NCBI GenBank assembly: GCA_020832185.1
Contig: JAFIFE010000006.1
Span: 62,001 to 126,000 of the forward strand
DNA from: Alkalibacterium sp.
Lineage (GTDB): Bacteria > Bacillota > Bacilli > Lactobacillales > Carnobacteriaceae_A
Direction of reading: 5' to 3'
DNA length: 64,000 bases
The stretch's first letter is position 1, and the number at the start of each line of letters is the position of its first letter. The notes under the pieces are model-generated. The model had not been told where the DNA came from. It ran no database searches and saw only the letters and a program-made list of their open reading frames with translations. This document shows positions 8,591 through 16,364 of this stretch, in pieces. Position numbers and translations under genes: made by a program.

Positions 8591-8625
8591 TAACACCAGA
8601 CCCCTGTGCTGGTGTTATTCTTTTT
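8591..8625 (+). terminator. Terminator or MerR operator between regulator and exporter
   Basis: TAACACCAG (8591-8599) pairs with CTGGTGTTA (8609-8617), followed by TTCTTTTTA. It can act as a terminator. It also fits a MerR promoter: TTAACA, about 20 bases holding the dyad, then TATTCT. The preceding bases repeat those upstream of the regulator. Confidence 0.6.
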
Positions 8626-8651
8626 ATAGGTTAAAAAGGAGGAAGAATGTC

Positions 8652-9371
8652 ATGACTGTTACAATCAAGGTAGAACACATGAGCAAGTCTTATAATGGCA
8701 TCACTGTTGTAGATGACCTGACACTCGACGTGGCGAAAGGAGAAGTGTTTGGACTGCTGGGCGCAAACGGAGCAGGAAAAAGCACAACCATTGAGTGTGT
8801 CATAGGAACGAAGAAAAGTGACAAGGGGAGAGTATCTGTGTTGGGTATGGATCCTCTGTCGCATCGAAAAGAGGTATATGAAAGAGTCAGTGTACAGTTT
8901 CAGGAATCGAACTATCAGGATAAAATCCGGGTGGATGAGCTCTGTGAAACGACTCAGGCGTTGTATCAGAATACGACTGACTATAAAGAACTCCTCGACC
9001 AATTTGGATTATCTGATAAATTGAAAAATCAGGTAAATGATCTGTCTGGCGGACAAAAGCAGCGCCTGTTCATTGTGCTGGCGCTGATACCCGATCCGGA
9101 TGTTGTCTTTCTGGATGAACTGACAACAGGTCTTGATGCACGTGCGAGAAGAGATGTCTGGAAAAAACTGGCTGAGTTAAAGAAAAAGGGACTGACTATC
9201 TTTTTGACCTCTCACTTTATGGATGAAGTAGAAGCACTATGTGACACAATCTGTATCCTGAAAAAAGGGAAATCCGTCTTTTATGGCACGGTCAAGGACG
9301 CCATCAGCAGCAGCCCATATGAGTCGTTTGAAGATGCGTATTTATGGTATACAGATGAGGAGGACAAATAG
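8652..9371 (+). CDS. ABC transporter ATP-binding protein
   Basis: ATPase of 239 residues driving the permease encoded immediately downstream. Walker A is GANGAGKS (37-44), the signature LSGGQKQR (131-138) and Walker B VVFLDE (151-156), all intact; the usual Pro after the catalytic Glu is Leu (LDELTTGLD). The DrrA/CcmA-like length and the MerR neighbour suggest export of a drug or small toxic molecule, but no substrate is shown. The AAAGGAGGAAG site lies about nine bases upstream of ATG 8652. Confidence 0.9.
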   Translation: MTVTIKVEHMSKSYNGITVVDDLTLDVAKGEVFGLLGANGAGKSTTIECVIGTKKSDKGRVSVLGMDPLSHRKEVYERVSVQFQESNYQDKIRVDELCETTQALYQNTTDYKELLDQFGLSDKLKNQVNDLSGGQKQRLFIVLALIPDPDVVFLDELTTGLDARARRDVWKKLAELKKKGLTIFLTSHFMDEVEALCDTICILKKGKSVFYGTVKDAISSSPYESFEDAYLWYTDEEDK

Positions 9372-10103
9372 ATGACTACTTTTTACACCCTATTTAAAAC
9401 AGAACTGAAACTTTCTTTCAGAGGGATGGACATGTTTATATTTGCCATCTGTATGCCTGTTATTGCAATGGTGATATTAGGCATAGTCTATGGCACCGAT
9501 CCAGCTTATCCCGGGGCGGACTATACGTTTATCGAGCAGTCTTTTGGGGCAGTATCGACGATTGCCATTGCTGCTGGAGGTGTAATGGGGCTTCCACTCG
9601 TCATTTCAGATTACAGAGACAAGAAAATCTTGAAGCGACTACAAGTCACACCGACGAGTCCGACACTACTGTTAGCTGTTCAGTTTCTAGTGTATGCCTT
9701 TTATGCACTGACCTCGTTGGGCCTTGTGTTCCTGACTGGGTACCTTTTCTTTGGACTTCGTCTAGAAGGATCCTTGATTTTATTCCTGGGAGCATATGCC
9801 TTAGTTTTACTGTCTCTATTTAGCATTGGCCTACTGGTAGGGGGTGTCTCACCGAATATAAAAATAGCCAGTGTCCTGGCAAGTCTCTTATATTTCCCGA
9901 TGCTGTTATTCTCAGGAGCCACCCTTCCTTATGAAATCATGCCCTCAGCTATGCAGTCTGTATCTGAGATTATGCCGCTGACTCAAGGAATAAAATTGCT
10001 GAAAGCTATCTCATTAGGCTACCCTGTAGAAAACGTATGGTTCGCACTGACTAGTCTTATTGCGTTGGCAGTGTTATCTGTAAGCTACTTCAAGTGGGAG
10101 TAA
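9372..10103 (+). CDS. ABC-2 type transporter permease
   Basis: Membrane subunit of 243 residues with about six transmembrane helices. Its ATG directly abuts the ATPase stop codon. The family's features are present: a cytosolic N-terminus, the KKILKRLQVTPTSP amphipathic stretch after the second helix, and a C-terminal YFPMLLFSGATLPYE segment typical of DrrB/YhhJ-like exporters. Together with the ATPase it should form a homodimeric export pump. A UUCG-capped terminator follows. Confidence 0.88.
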   Translation: MTTFYTLFKTELKLSFRGMDMFIFAICMPVIAMVILGIVYGTDPAYPGADYTFIEQSFGAVSTIAIAAGGVMGLPLVISDYRDKKILKRLQVTPTSPTLLLAVQFLVYAFYALTSLGLVFLTGYLFFGLRLEGSLILFLGAYALVLLSLFSIGLLVGGVSPNIKIASVLASLLYFPMLLFSGATLPYEIMPSAMQSVSEIMPLTQGIKLLKAISLGYPVENVWFALTSLIALAVLSVSYFKWE

Positions 10104-10122
10104 ATAAGTGTTAAAAAACTAT

Positions 10123-10152
10123 AAGAACCTCTTTTCGAAGAGGTTCTTTATT
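10123..10152 (+). terminator. Intrinsic terminator with UUCG tetraloop
   Basis: A perfect 11-bp stem AAGAACCTCTT/AAGAGGTTCTT is closed by TTCG, followed by TATTT. It ends the exporter operon. Confidence 0.85.
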
Positions 10153-10275
10153 TATGCATACTAAATGCTAAGTATGTATTATTCTTATCAAATGTATACA
10201 GATAATATGATACAATTTAGTATACGTACATATATAGAAAAAGAGTGTCATTAACTTTAAAGGAGTGAGAGAAAA

Positions 10276-11325
10276 GTGAGTTTTTTCAATAAGATAAGTG
10301 ATCCAATATTTTTAAAAGAAAACAGTAATACTGAAGAACAGTTAAGAATCTTAAAAGAACTGGAGCCGGCTCTCAATACTGAAGGAGTGAAGAGATTAAA
10401 ACAAGATATAAAAAACCTGGAGTATGGAATGTCGGGAGAAAATACGATAGAGTTTGAGTTAAGAAATAGTCATATGCCGATGGTTGTTCTTCATGATATT
10501 TACTTAGTAGATGGGGATTTAAGTGCACAAATTGACTACTTGGTGTTCACAAAAAAACTATGCTTCATTATAGAAAGTAAAAATCTTTATGGAAATATAG
10601 AGATCAACAACGCAGGAAGTTTTATTCGTACCACAGAATTTAGAAGGCTTAAAAAAAGAGAGGGCATTTATTCACCAATCACTCAAAATCAGCGTCATAT
10701 GGACTTAATGAAAAAAATTAGAGTAAACAGTAAAAAAAGCAAGTGGAAAAAGTCTGTTTCAGAGAGAAAATTTGATGATTATAATAAACCTGTCGTTGTA
10801 CTCGCTAATCCCAAAACTGTACTTAATGCAAAGTTTGCAAAAAAAGAGATCAAAGAAAAAGTCATACGAGCAGATCACCTGGTCAAGCACATAAAAGATA
10901 CATATAAACAGTCAAATAGAATAGCTCTTTCTGATAAAGACATGCTTGCATGGGCACAATCGTATTTGGATGCACATAAGGAAAGTGTAAAACACTATAC
11001 AAAAAAATATGAACCCTATAAACTGGAAGCCACCAAACAGAACAGGAATAAAATAGAGACCCTTATAACTGAAGACGAACCAATAGTACATAAAGTGTTA
11101 CAAGAAAAGACAACAGACATAGTTGAAGAATTAAAGCATTTCAGATTGAAAAAGAGCCGGGAAGAAAAAATTAAGGCGTATTATATTTTTAGTGATAAGC
11201 AGCTAAAATCATTAATTGATAAAATGCCTAAGAGCGCAGAAGAGCTTAAAAGAGTAGAAGGCTTTGGTGTGACTAAAGTAAATAAATATGGGGAAGAAAT
11301 TGTCCGAATCATTCAGAAGTATTAG
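10276..11325 (+). CDS. NERD domain protein with C-terminal HRDC domain
   Basis: Protein of 349 residues starting at GTG 10276 after AAAGGAGTGAG. Residues about 50-170 form a NERD (nuclease-related) domain with the PD-(D/E)xK-like core: Asp87 in QIDYLVF and Glu100/Lys102 in IIESKNL. The middle is Lys-rich. Residues about 280-349 look like an HRDC nucleic-acid-binding domain (AYYIFSDKQLKSLIDKMP, then RVEGFGVTKVNKYGEEI). The combination suggests DNA or RNA processing. The role is unproven; NERD proteins occur in both housekeeping and defence settings, and no defence genes are nearby. Confidence 0.85.
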   Translation: MSFFNKISDPIFLKENSNTEEQLRILKELEPALNTEGVKRLKQDIKNLEYGMSGENTIEFELRNSHMPMVVLHDIYLVDGDLSAQIDYLVFTKKLCFIIESKNLYGNIEINNAGSFIRTTEFRRLKKREGIYSPITQNQRHMDLMKKIRVNSKKSKWKKSVSERKFDDYNKPVVVLANPKTVLNAKFAKKEIKEKVIRADHLVKHIKDTYKQSNRIALSDKDMLAWAQSYLDAHKESVKHYTKKYEPYKLEATKQNRNKIETLITEDEPIVHKVLQEKTTDIVEELKHFRLKKSREEKIKAYYIFSDKQLKSLIDKMPKSAEELKRVEGFGVTKVNKYGEEIVRIIQKY

Positions 11326-11345
11326 TTAAGGCAGGAGAGCTGAGT

Positions 11346-12101
11346 ATGAAACTAGAAGGAGCCATTGCACTCGTTACGGGTGTAAGCCATGATCACGGAA
11401 TAGGAGCGGCTGTTTGCCGTGAGTTAGCCAAAGAGGGAGCCGACATCTTCTTTACGCATTATCAGTCTGAAAGGGATTGGCCAGCAGATTTCCAGGAAAA
11501 ATTAAGGACTGAAAATGGAGTTAGATGCAGGCACATAGACATCGATTTGGCCGACCCGAATGCAGCGGTCAAAATAATCAAAACGGTTAGGGAACAAATG
11601 GGGATTCCAAGGATTTTGGTCAATAATGCAGCTCATTCTACTAGAGATGGGTACATGGAGTTGAATGCTAAAACACTCGATGATCATTATGCAGTCAATA
11701 TGAGAGCGACATGTTTACTAAGTGTTGAATTTGCTCGTCTCTTTAAGCAGCACAAACAGTCGGGAGGGAGAATCATCAACCTGACATCAGGGCAAGCACA
11801 GGGACCAATGCCGGGGGAACTAGCTTATGGCGCAACAAAAGGAGCCATATCAGCTTTTACCCTATCGTTATCAGCGGAACTGGCCCCTCTAGGGATTACG
11901 GTAAATGCGATAAACCCGGGTCCCACAGATACCGGATGGATGACGCCAGAGATAAAAGAGTCGTTAGCAGCAAAATTCCTATCAGGTCGAATGGGAATGC
12001 CTGAGGATGCTGCCCGCTTAGCTTTATTCCTGGCAAGTCAAGAAGCTCAATGGATTACTGGCCAGATCATCAACTCAGAAGGCGGGTTTTTAAGAGCATA
12101 G
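11346..12101 (+). CDS. SDR family oxidoreductase (FabG-like)
   Basis: NAD(P)-dependent short-chain dehydrogenase of 251 residues. The cofactor motif is TGVSHDHGIG (11-20), the NNA motif is at 93-95, and the catalytic residues are Ser148, Tyr161 and Lys165 (YGATK). The C-terminal ITGQIINSEGG is the usual FabG-like ending. Substrate is unknown; it is not near fatty acid genes, so it is probably not the housekeeping ketoacyl reductase. It lies 20 bases after the NERD gene and may share its transcript. Confidence 0.88.
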   Translation: MKLEGAIALVTGVSHDHGIGAAVCRELAKEGADIFFTHYQSERDWPADFQEKLRTENGVRCRHIDIDLADPNAAVKIIKTVREQMGIPRILVNNAAHSTRDGYMELNAKTLDDHYAVNMRATCLLSVEFARLFKQHKQSGGRIINLTSGQAQGPMPGELAYGATKGAISAFTLSLSAELAPLGITVNAINPGPTDTGWMTPEIKESLAAKFLSGRMGMPEDAARLALFLASQEAQWITGQIINSEGGFLRA

Positions 12102-12168
12102 ATTGAAAAAAACAGAGGAGAGAAGAAGCCGTTTCGTTGTTTCAGAGACCTCTCTAATGGAAACAAAC

Positions 12169-12220
12169 TAATAGAATGTTTGTCATTTGATTCTCACATT
12201 CTATTACTGATTATATTTTT
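12169..12220 (+). terminator. Inverted repeat, probable terminator
   Basis: A perfect 11-bp inverted repeat TAATAGAATGT/ACATTCTATTA with a 16-base loop, followed after a few bases by ATATTTTTTA. The offset T-run makes termination likely but not certain. Confidence 0.55.
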
Positions 12221-12282
12221 TACTTTCCACGGAACACCAAACCTTATATACTAGAATCATATGACATTTAGGAGGAACCTTA

Positions 12283-12642
12283 ATGAGTAAATTACCAAAG
12301 GCGATTGGACCTTACAGTCCGTACCGTATTGCCGGAAACCAGTTGTATACCTCAGGGCAACTGCCGGTTGATCCAGAAACAAATGAATTAGTCGATGGAT
12401 TCGAAGCTCAGGCAAGACAATCATTTAAGAACATTCAGTCAATTCTGGAGCTGGAAGGAAAGGAACTGTCAGCTATTACAAAACTGACCGTACTTGTTTC
12501 TGACCTGGCAAACTTCGCAACAGTGAATGAAGTGATGGAAGATCTGTTCTCAGAACCCTATCCGGCACGTACTGCATACCAGGTAGCCCGTTTACCAAAA
12601 GATGCGTTGATTGAGATTGAAGCGATTGCTGATTTAAGCTAA
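12283..12642 (+). CDS. ridA: RidA family enamine/imine deaminase
   Basis: Trimeric cytosolic enzyme of 119 residues of the YjgF/YER057c/UK114 family, which hydrolyses reactive 2-aminoacrylate and other enamines released by PLP enzymes. The family's substrate-binding Arg is present (Arg96 in YPARTAYQVARLPKDALIEIE-type sequence), as is the N-terminal AIGPYSPYRIAG. These indicate an active member. TAGGAGGAACC precedes the ATG and a strong terminator follows, so it is monocistronic. Confidence 0.93.
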   Translation: MSKLPKAIGPYSPYRIAGNQLYTSGQLPVDPETNELVDGFEAQARQSFKNIQSILELEGKELSAITKLTVLVSDLANFATVNEVMEDLFSEPYPARTAYQVARLPKDALIEIEAIADLS

Positions 12643-12656
12643 ATAGTATAATTGCA

Positions 12657-12702
12657 AAACACCACAAATCCTTTGAGTAGAGGGACTTGTGGTGTTTTTT
12701 TA
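12657..12702 (+). terminator. Strong intrinsic terminator after ridA
   Basis: AAACACCACAA pairs with TTGTGGTGTTT, ending in a run of seven T. Its A-rich left side may also serve the convergent minus-strand gene. Confidence 0.88.
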
Positions 12703-12749
12703 GCAGACACTGTGACATATTCACGATTTAAACTTTATCCTTAACCAAT

Positions 12750-13319
12750 CTAGTAATCAATCAAACGGCCATTGTCATTCCACTGGCCATAAAGCTTATT
12801 GTCACGCGTATGTGAGATAAACTTTTCCAATCGTCTATTATACAAATCAGGTTGGTTTTCGTTACCTTGGATATTATCCAGACGAATGCACTTATAAAGT
12901 TCAGGTAATTCAAGAAAATTCTGGTAGACTACGTCATCTGCTTTCAAACGCTTTTCAATGGCAGGGTCTATTCTGAACGAGTCAGGAGACATATCAGGGA
13001 GTACCTTTCGGCCACTATCTTTCATCAAACCGAGTTTCTCCAAACGTCGGACGCGTTCTTTGTTCAATTCAGTCCAGTTACTGTTTTTTCTTCTGGGAGA
13101 TAGCCGTTGAGCGGGCTCTCCGCTAGGCAGCTTCTTTTGGATGCCATCTATCCACCCGAAACAAAGCGCTTCTTCAACCACATCTAAATAATAAAGCGTG
13201 CCTGGTTGTTCAGACCTGCTTGCAATAACCCAGCAAAATCTTTCTGTCTTCGCATTCTCTTCAAACCAGGCACGTAAATCCTCTCGGGAGTTTATATCTA
13301 GCAAGTTACTGATTTCCAT
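12750..13319 (-). CDS. YdeI/OmpD-associated family protein
   Basis: Protein of 189 residues belonging to the YdeI/OmdA group. The conserved segments ALCFGWIDGIQKKL, RLSPRRKNSNWTELNKERV and the Leu/Lys-rich C-terminus (YNRRLEKFISHTRDNKLYG) are characteristic. Members are described as bacteriocin-protection or stress-related proteins, and the mechanism is not known. It lies 52 bases downstream of the SGNH hydrolase on the same strand and may be the last gene of that operon. Confidence 0.82.
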   Translation of the reverse strand: MEISNLLDINSREDLRAWFEENAKTERFCWVIASRSEQPGTLYYLDVVEEALCFGWIDGIQKKLPSGEPAQRLSPRRKNSNWTELNKERVRRLEKLGLMKDSGRKVLPDMSPDSFRIDPAIEKRLKADDVVYQNFLELPELYKCIRLDNIQGNENQPDLYNRRLEKFISHTRDNKLYGQWNDNGRLIDY

Positions 13320-13371
13320 CAGGCATCTGTCCTTTATATCAAATTTCTCTATTAGTCACTTTCTATCGTCT

Positions 13372-14157
13372 CTAATTCAAAACCTGATACAGTTGTTCGG
13401 CTATGACTTGGTACCCTGCTCCGTTTGGGTGGAACTGATCAAACGAGAGGTAGTCGTTTAAATGGTACTCAAACACTTCATACGTTGGAATATAAGCCAG
13501 CCTGGTGTCTGAGTTAGCGATCAGTCGCGTTTCGTAGTTCCACTCTAAAAGAATTCTGGCTAATTCCGGTGATTCTTCGGTATAGGGATTATACAGTCCA
13601 ATCAGTGCCAGCTGTGCATCGGGGTTGAGAGATCTAATTGTGCTTATTATTCTCCCTAAATTTTCTCTATATATGGTGAGTGTTTCGTCGAATGAAAGGG
13701 TAAAGTCCAGATTGTCTTCGAATTCCAGACGATTTAAATCATTGCCTCCAATAGAAATGATGATCAGCTGAGCACTGGAAATACTGGCACCATGCTCGCC
13801 GCTCTCAACTAAATCTGCGAGTTGCGTGCTCTCAAAACCGGGCACGGATAGGTTGGCAATACTCGTGTCGGTTTCATCTTCTTCACTTAGCAATGAGAGA
13901 TAGCGTGCGCCTATCCCTAGTTCTTCTTCGTCGCCCACACCAAAGCCTATAGAATCTCCCATGATAAGCACATCAGAAGGCTCTGCTGAAGGACCCGAAT
14001 CCTCAGGAAAGTCAGTTTCATTTTCCACTGTTTCGTTTGTAGACGGGCTGTCATCATTACTGCTGATGACTATTGAAGCAACAAATCCCGATATGAAAAG
14101 GAGAGCTAAAGCTAATGCACTGATTAATAATAAAGGCCATACTACTTTTTTATACAT
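13372..14157 (-). CDS. Membrane-anchored SGNH/GDSL hydrolase
   Basis: Protein of 261 residues with an N-terminal transmembrane anchor (about 6-32), an acidic linker (33-60) and an extracytoplasmic SGNH hydrolase domain. Block I is IMGDSIGFGVGD with nucleophile Ser69; block III is GGND (137-140); block V is DQFHPNG with Asp240 and His243. It should be an esterase acting outside the membrane on a lipid, peptidoglycan O-acyl group or polysaccharide. The gene follows an ABC exporter by 23 bases with AGGAGG before the ATG, suggesting a joint envelope function. Confidence 0.88.
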   Translation of the reverse strand: MYKKVVWPLLLISALALALLFISGFVASIVISSNDDSPSTNETVENETDFPEDSGPSAEPSDVLIMGDSIGFGVGDEEELGIGARYLSLLSEEDETDTSIANLSVPGFESTQLADLVESGEHGASISSAQLIIISIGGNDLNRLEFEDNLDFTLSFDETLTIYRENLGRIISTIRSLNPDAQLALIGLYNPYTEESPELARILLEWNYETRLIANSDTRLAYIPTYEVFEYHLNDYLSFDQFHPNGAGYQVIAEQLYQVLN

Positions 14158-14180
14158 AGGAGTCCTCCTGACTGAATGCG

Positions 14181-15182
14181 TTAGACTAAAACATCCTTGC
14201 GATTAAATAGGATAAAACTGGTGATCAATGACACTAAAGCCCAGATAGACAGAACGAGAATAGAAAACGTCAAGCTCATGCCTTCAATCGGCTGATAGGA
14301 GCCGGTCAGATAGCGGGTCATATCTAAATTGGTAACGAAAAAGTATTTCACTAATTCCCAATCAGACAGGAAAAACTGTAGAAACTGTCCGCCTATCAGT
14401 GTGGCCATCACTATGCCGATAGCTGACGAACTTGTCTCTACGACAACCGAAATCAGCAGGGTAATGGTAGCCACAACGACAGAGACAAACCATAAGAGAG
14501 AATAAATCAGCAGAGTATACTGAAAGCGGGAAATCAGGATAGTCGAGTCCGAAATCAACGTTCCTTCAAATGAGCTGAATCCGGTCACGATGGGTTCACT
14601 GAACCCCCACTCTCGAAAGAATAAATAGGAAATCGAAGTGGACAAGACAGCAATGACAAAGACTAATACAGTCGTCATGATCAGAAGAGCAATATATTTG
14701 CTTAATAAGACTTTCCACCGGGGGACGGCTCGTGTAAGCAGGATCTTGATGGTTCGTTTGGAAAATTCATTTGAAACTAGGTCGGCAGCTAAGATAACAA
14801 TAAGAAGAGGGATAAATAAAATGATGCCTTGTTCTACAAATTCCACACTAAATTTGGATGCGGTCGGTGTGACGGGGTTGATGTCATTGTCAATAAAATA
14901 AGTGAGCTGTTCGATTTCTCTGTCAAAAGAAGCCCGGACATTTTCGGGGATGAATTCATTGCTGCTGCGCTCGCGGAGGTCATCAAGTCTTTGAGTCGTC
15001 AAGGCTCGCCAGTCAAAGGCTACGCCGCCAGATTCTGCTTCAAACTGCTGTATGTTTCTGTCATATGCATATTTCTGGCCATATGAGAACAGACTGATAA
15101 AAATCACAAGCAGAGCAATGATCAGCGGTATTTTTTTCTTAAAAAATATCTTGAGTACTTCGTTTTGAGTTAAGGCAATCAT
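14181..15182 (-). CDS. ABC transporter permease (ABC-2 family)
   Basis: Membrane subunit of 333 residues. An N-terminal helix (about 19-36) is followed by a 70-residue extracytoplasmic loop, then five hydrophobic segments. The conserved ADLVSNEFSKRTIKILLTRAV cytoplasmic motif is the typical ABC2_membrane_4/5 coupling helix seen in bacitracin- and lantibiotic-type exporters. The gene starts 13 bases after the ATPase gene and precedes the SGNH hydrolase. Its substrate is unknown. Confidence 0.87.
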   Translation of the reverse strand: MIALTQNEVLKIFFKKKIPLIIALLVIFISLFSYGQKYAYDRNIQQFEAESGGVAFDWRALTTQRLDDLRERSSNEFIPENVRASFDREIEQLTYFIDNDINPVTPTASKFSVEFVEQGIILFIPLLIVILAADLVSNEFSKRTIKILLTRAVPRWKVLLSKYIALLIMTTVLVFVIAVLSTSISYLFFREWGFSEPIVTGFSSFEGTLISDSTILISRFQYTLLIYSLLWFVSVVVATITLLISVVVETSSSAIGIVMATLIGGQFLQFFLSDWELVKYFFVTNLDMTRYLTGSYQPIEGMSLTFSILVLSIWALVSLITSFILFNRKDVLV

Positions 15183-15195
15183 ATGCGCACCTCGC

Positions 15196-16104
15196 TTAGA
15201 TTTTATGTTTTTTTGTAAGCATTAAAAACAACTCTTCCAGTGTCTGCTTTTTATTTTCAACATATGTGAGTTCAAAACCTGATTTAACGAGCGTTTTATT
15301 TATGTCTGAAAGCTTTTCGACATCGACTATAGCTTTTAGATCATGCGCCTCAATACTAGACTCTATATTAAACCTTGTTTTAAGGATCGATTGTGCTTTT
15401 ACTGGATCATCCAAAGTCCAGATTACTTCACCAGTAGAGAGAACGTCATTAATGGATGCGTTTCTGATGATCGTGCCGTTATTTATAATGCTGACTCGGT
15501 CACACATCAGCTGAACTTCGCTGATCAGATGCGATGAAATCAGAACGGAAATGCCTTTTTCCCGAGCCAGATTCTTTACGATTTCTCTGAACTCATGTAT
15601 CCCCTGAGGATCGAGTCCATTTGTCGGCTCATCCAGGATCAGAAGTTTGGGTTTATGGATGAGGGCCTGAGCCAAACCGATCCGCTGCTTCATCCCCATG
15701 GAATAGACACTGACTTTGTCGTGGATGCGGTTCTCCATACCCACTAATGTGACCGCATCGTCGATATCTTCTTTGGTCACGCCTTTGGACATACTGCCCA
15801 GCATCTCAAGATTTTTATAGCCGCTCATGTAATCATACAAATCTGGACCTTCGATAATGCACCCAACATTGCTCATCGCTTTTACAAAATCTTTTTTCAA
15901 AGAATAGCCACAAATCGTGACATCGCCGGAAGTGGGTTTTGACAAGCCAACAATCATTCTTAACGTCGTTGTTTTCCCGGAGCCATTTGGACCTAAAAAA
16001 CCTAAAATTTCTCCCTGCTTAATATCAAAGCTGACTCCTTTTATAATCTGAGTGTGCTTGATCTGTTTTGTCAGGTCTGAAACCTGGAGTACGGATGTAT
16101 CCAT
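15196..16104 (-). CDS. ABC transporter ATP-binding protein
   Basis: ATPase of 302 residues for the adjacent permease. Walker A is GPNGSGKT (38-45); SMGMKQRIGLAQAL provides the signature region and LLILDEPTNGLD Walker B. A C-terminal extension of about 80 residues resembles the DUF4162-like tail of BcrA/YxlF-type exporters. Start chosen at ATG 16104, which has TGAGG seven bases upstream; an ATG four codons earlier lacks a good site. First gene of a probable minus-strand operon: ATPase, permease, SGNH hydrolase, perhaps the YdeI-like gene. Confidence 0.9.
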   Translation of the reverse strand: MDTSVLQVSDLTKQIKHTQIIKGVSFDIKQGEILGFLGPNGSGKTTTLRMIVGLSKPTSGDVTICGYSLKKDFVKAMSNVGCIIEGPDLYDYMSGYKNLEMLGSMSKGVTKEDIDDAVTLVGMENRIHDKVSVYSMGMKQRIGLAQALIHKPKLLILDEPTNGLDPQGIHEFREIVKNLAREKGISVLISSHLISEVQLMCDRVSIINNGTIIRNASINDVLSTGEVIWTLDDPVKAQSILKTRFNIESSIEAHDLKAIVDVEKLSDINKTLVKSGFELTYVENKKQTLEELFLMLTKKHKI

Positions 16105-16291
16105 GTTGAACCTCATTTCTCAGATGGAATCTGGTAGATTAGTTAGGTCTATTGTAGCACTATACATAAGGGTTCAATAGCAGAACGCTAAGCAAAATCG
16201 GATTTCACTTAAAAAGACAATTTAATTAAAACTCTTAGGGTGAAAGCGTTCATCGGATTTGTAAGTAGACGAGACGATACTTCTACAGGCG

Positions 16292-16300
16292 TGGTATAAT
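16292..16300 (+). promoter_or_regulatory. Extended -10 promoter of pepF
   Basis: TGGTATAAT is a consensus extended -10 (TG at 16292, TATAAT at 16295-16300); no good -35 is seen. Transcription would begin near 16307, which supports the downstream ATG for the gene. Confidence 0.6.
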
Positions 16301-16364
16301 ACGGTCAACTAATGTGAGGGTTAGACTAGTTACCTTCAAATATTCTAATGGTGAAAGGACGAAG

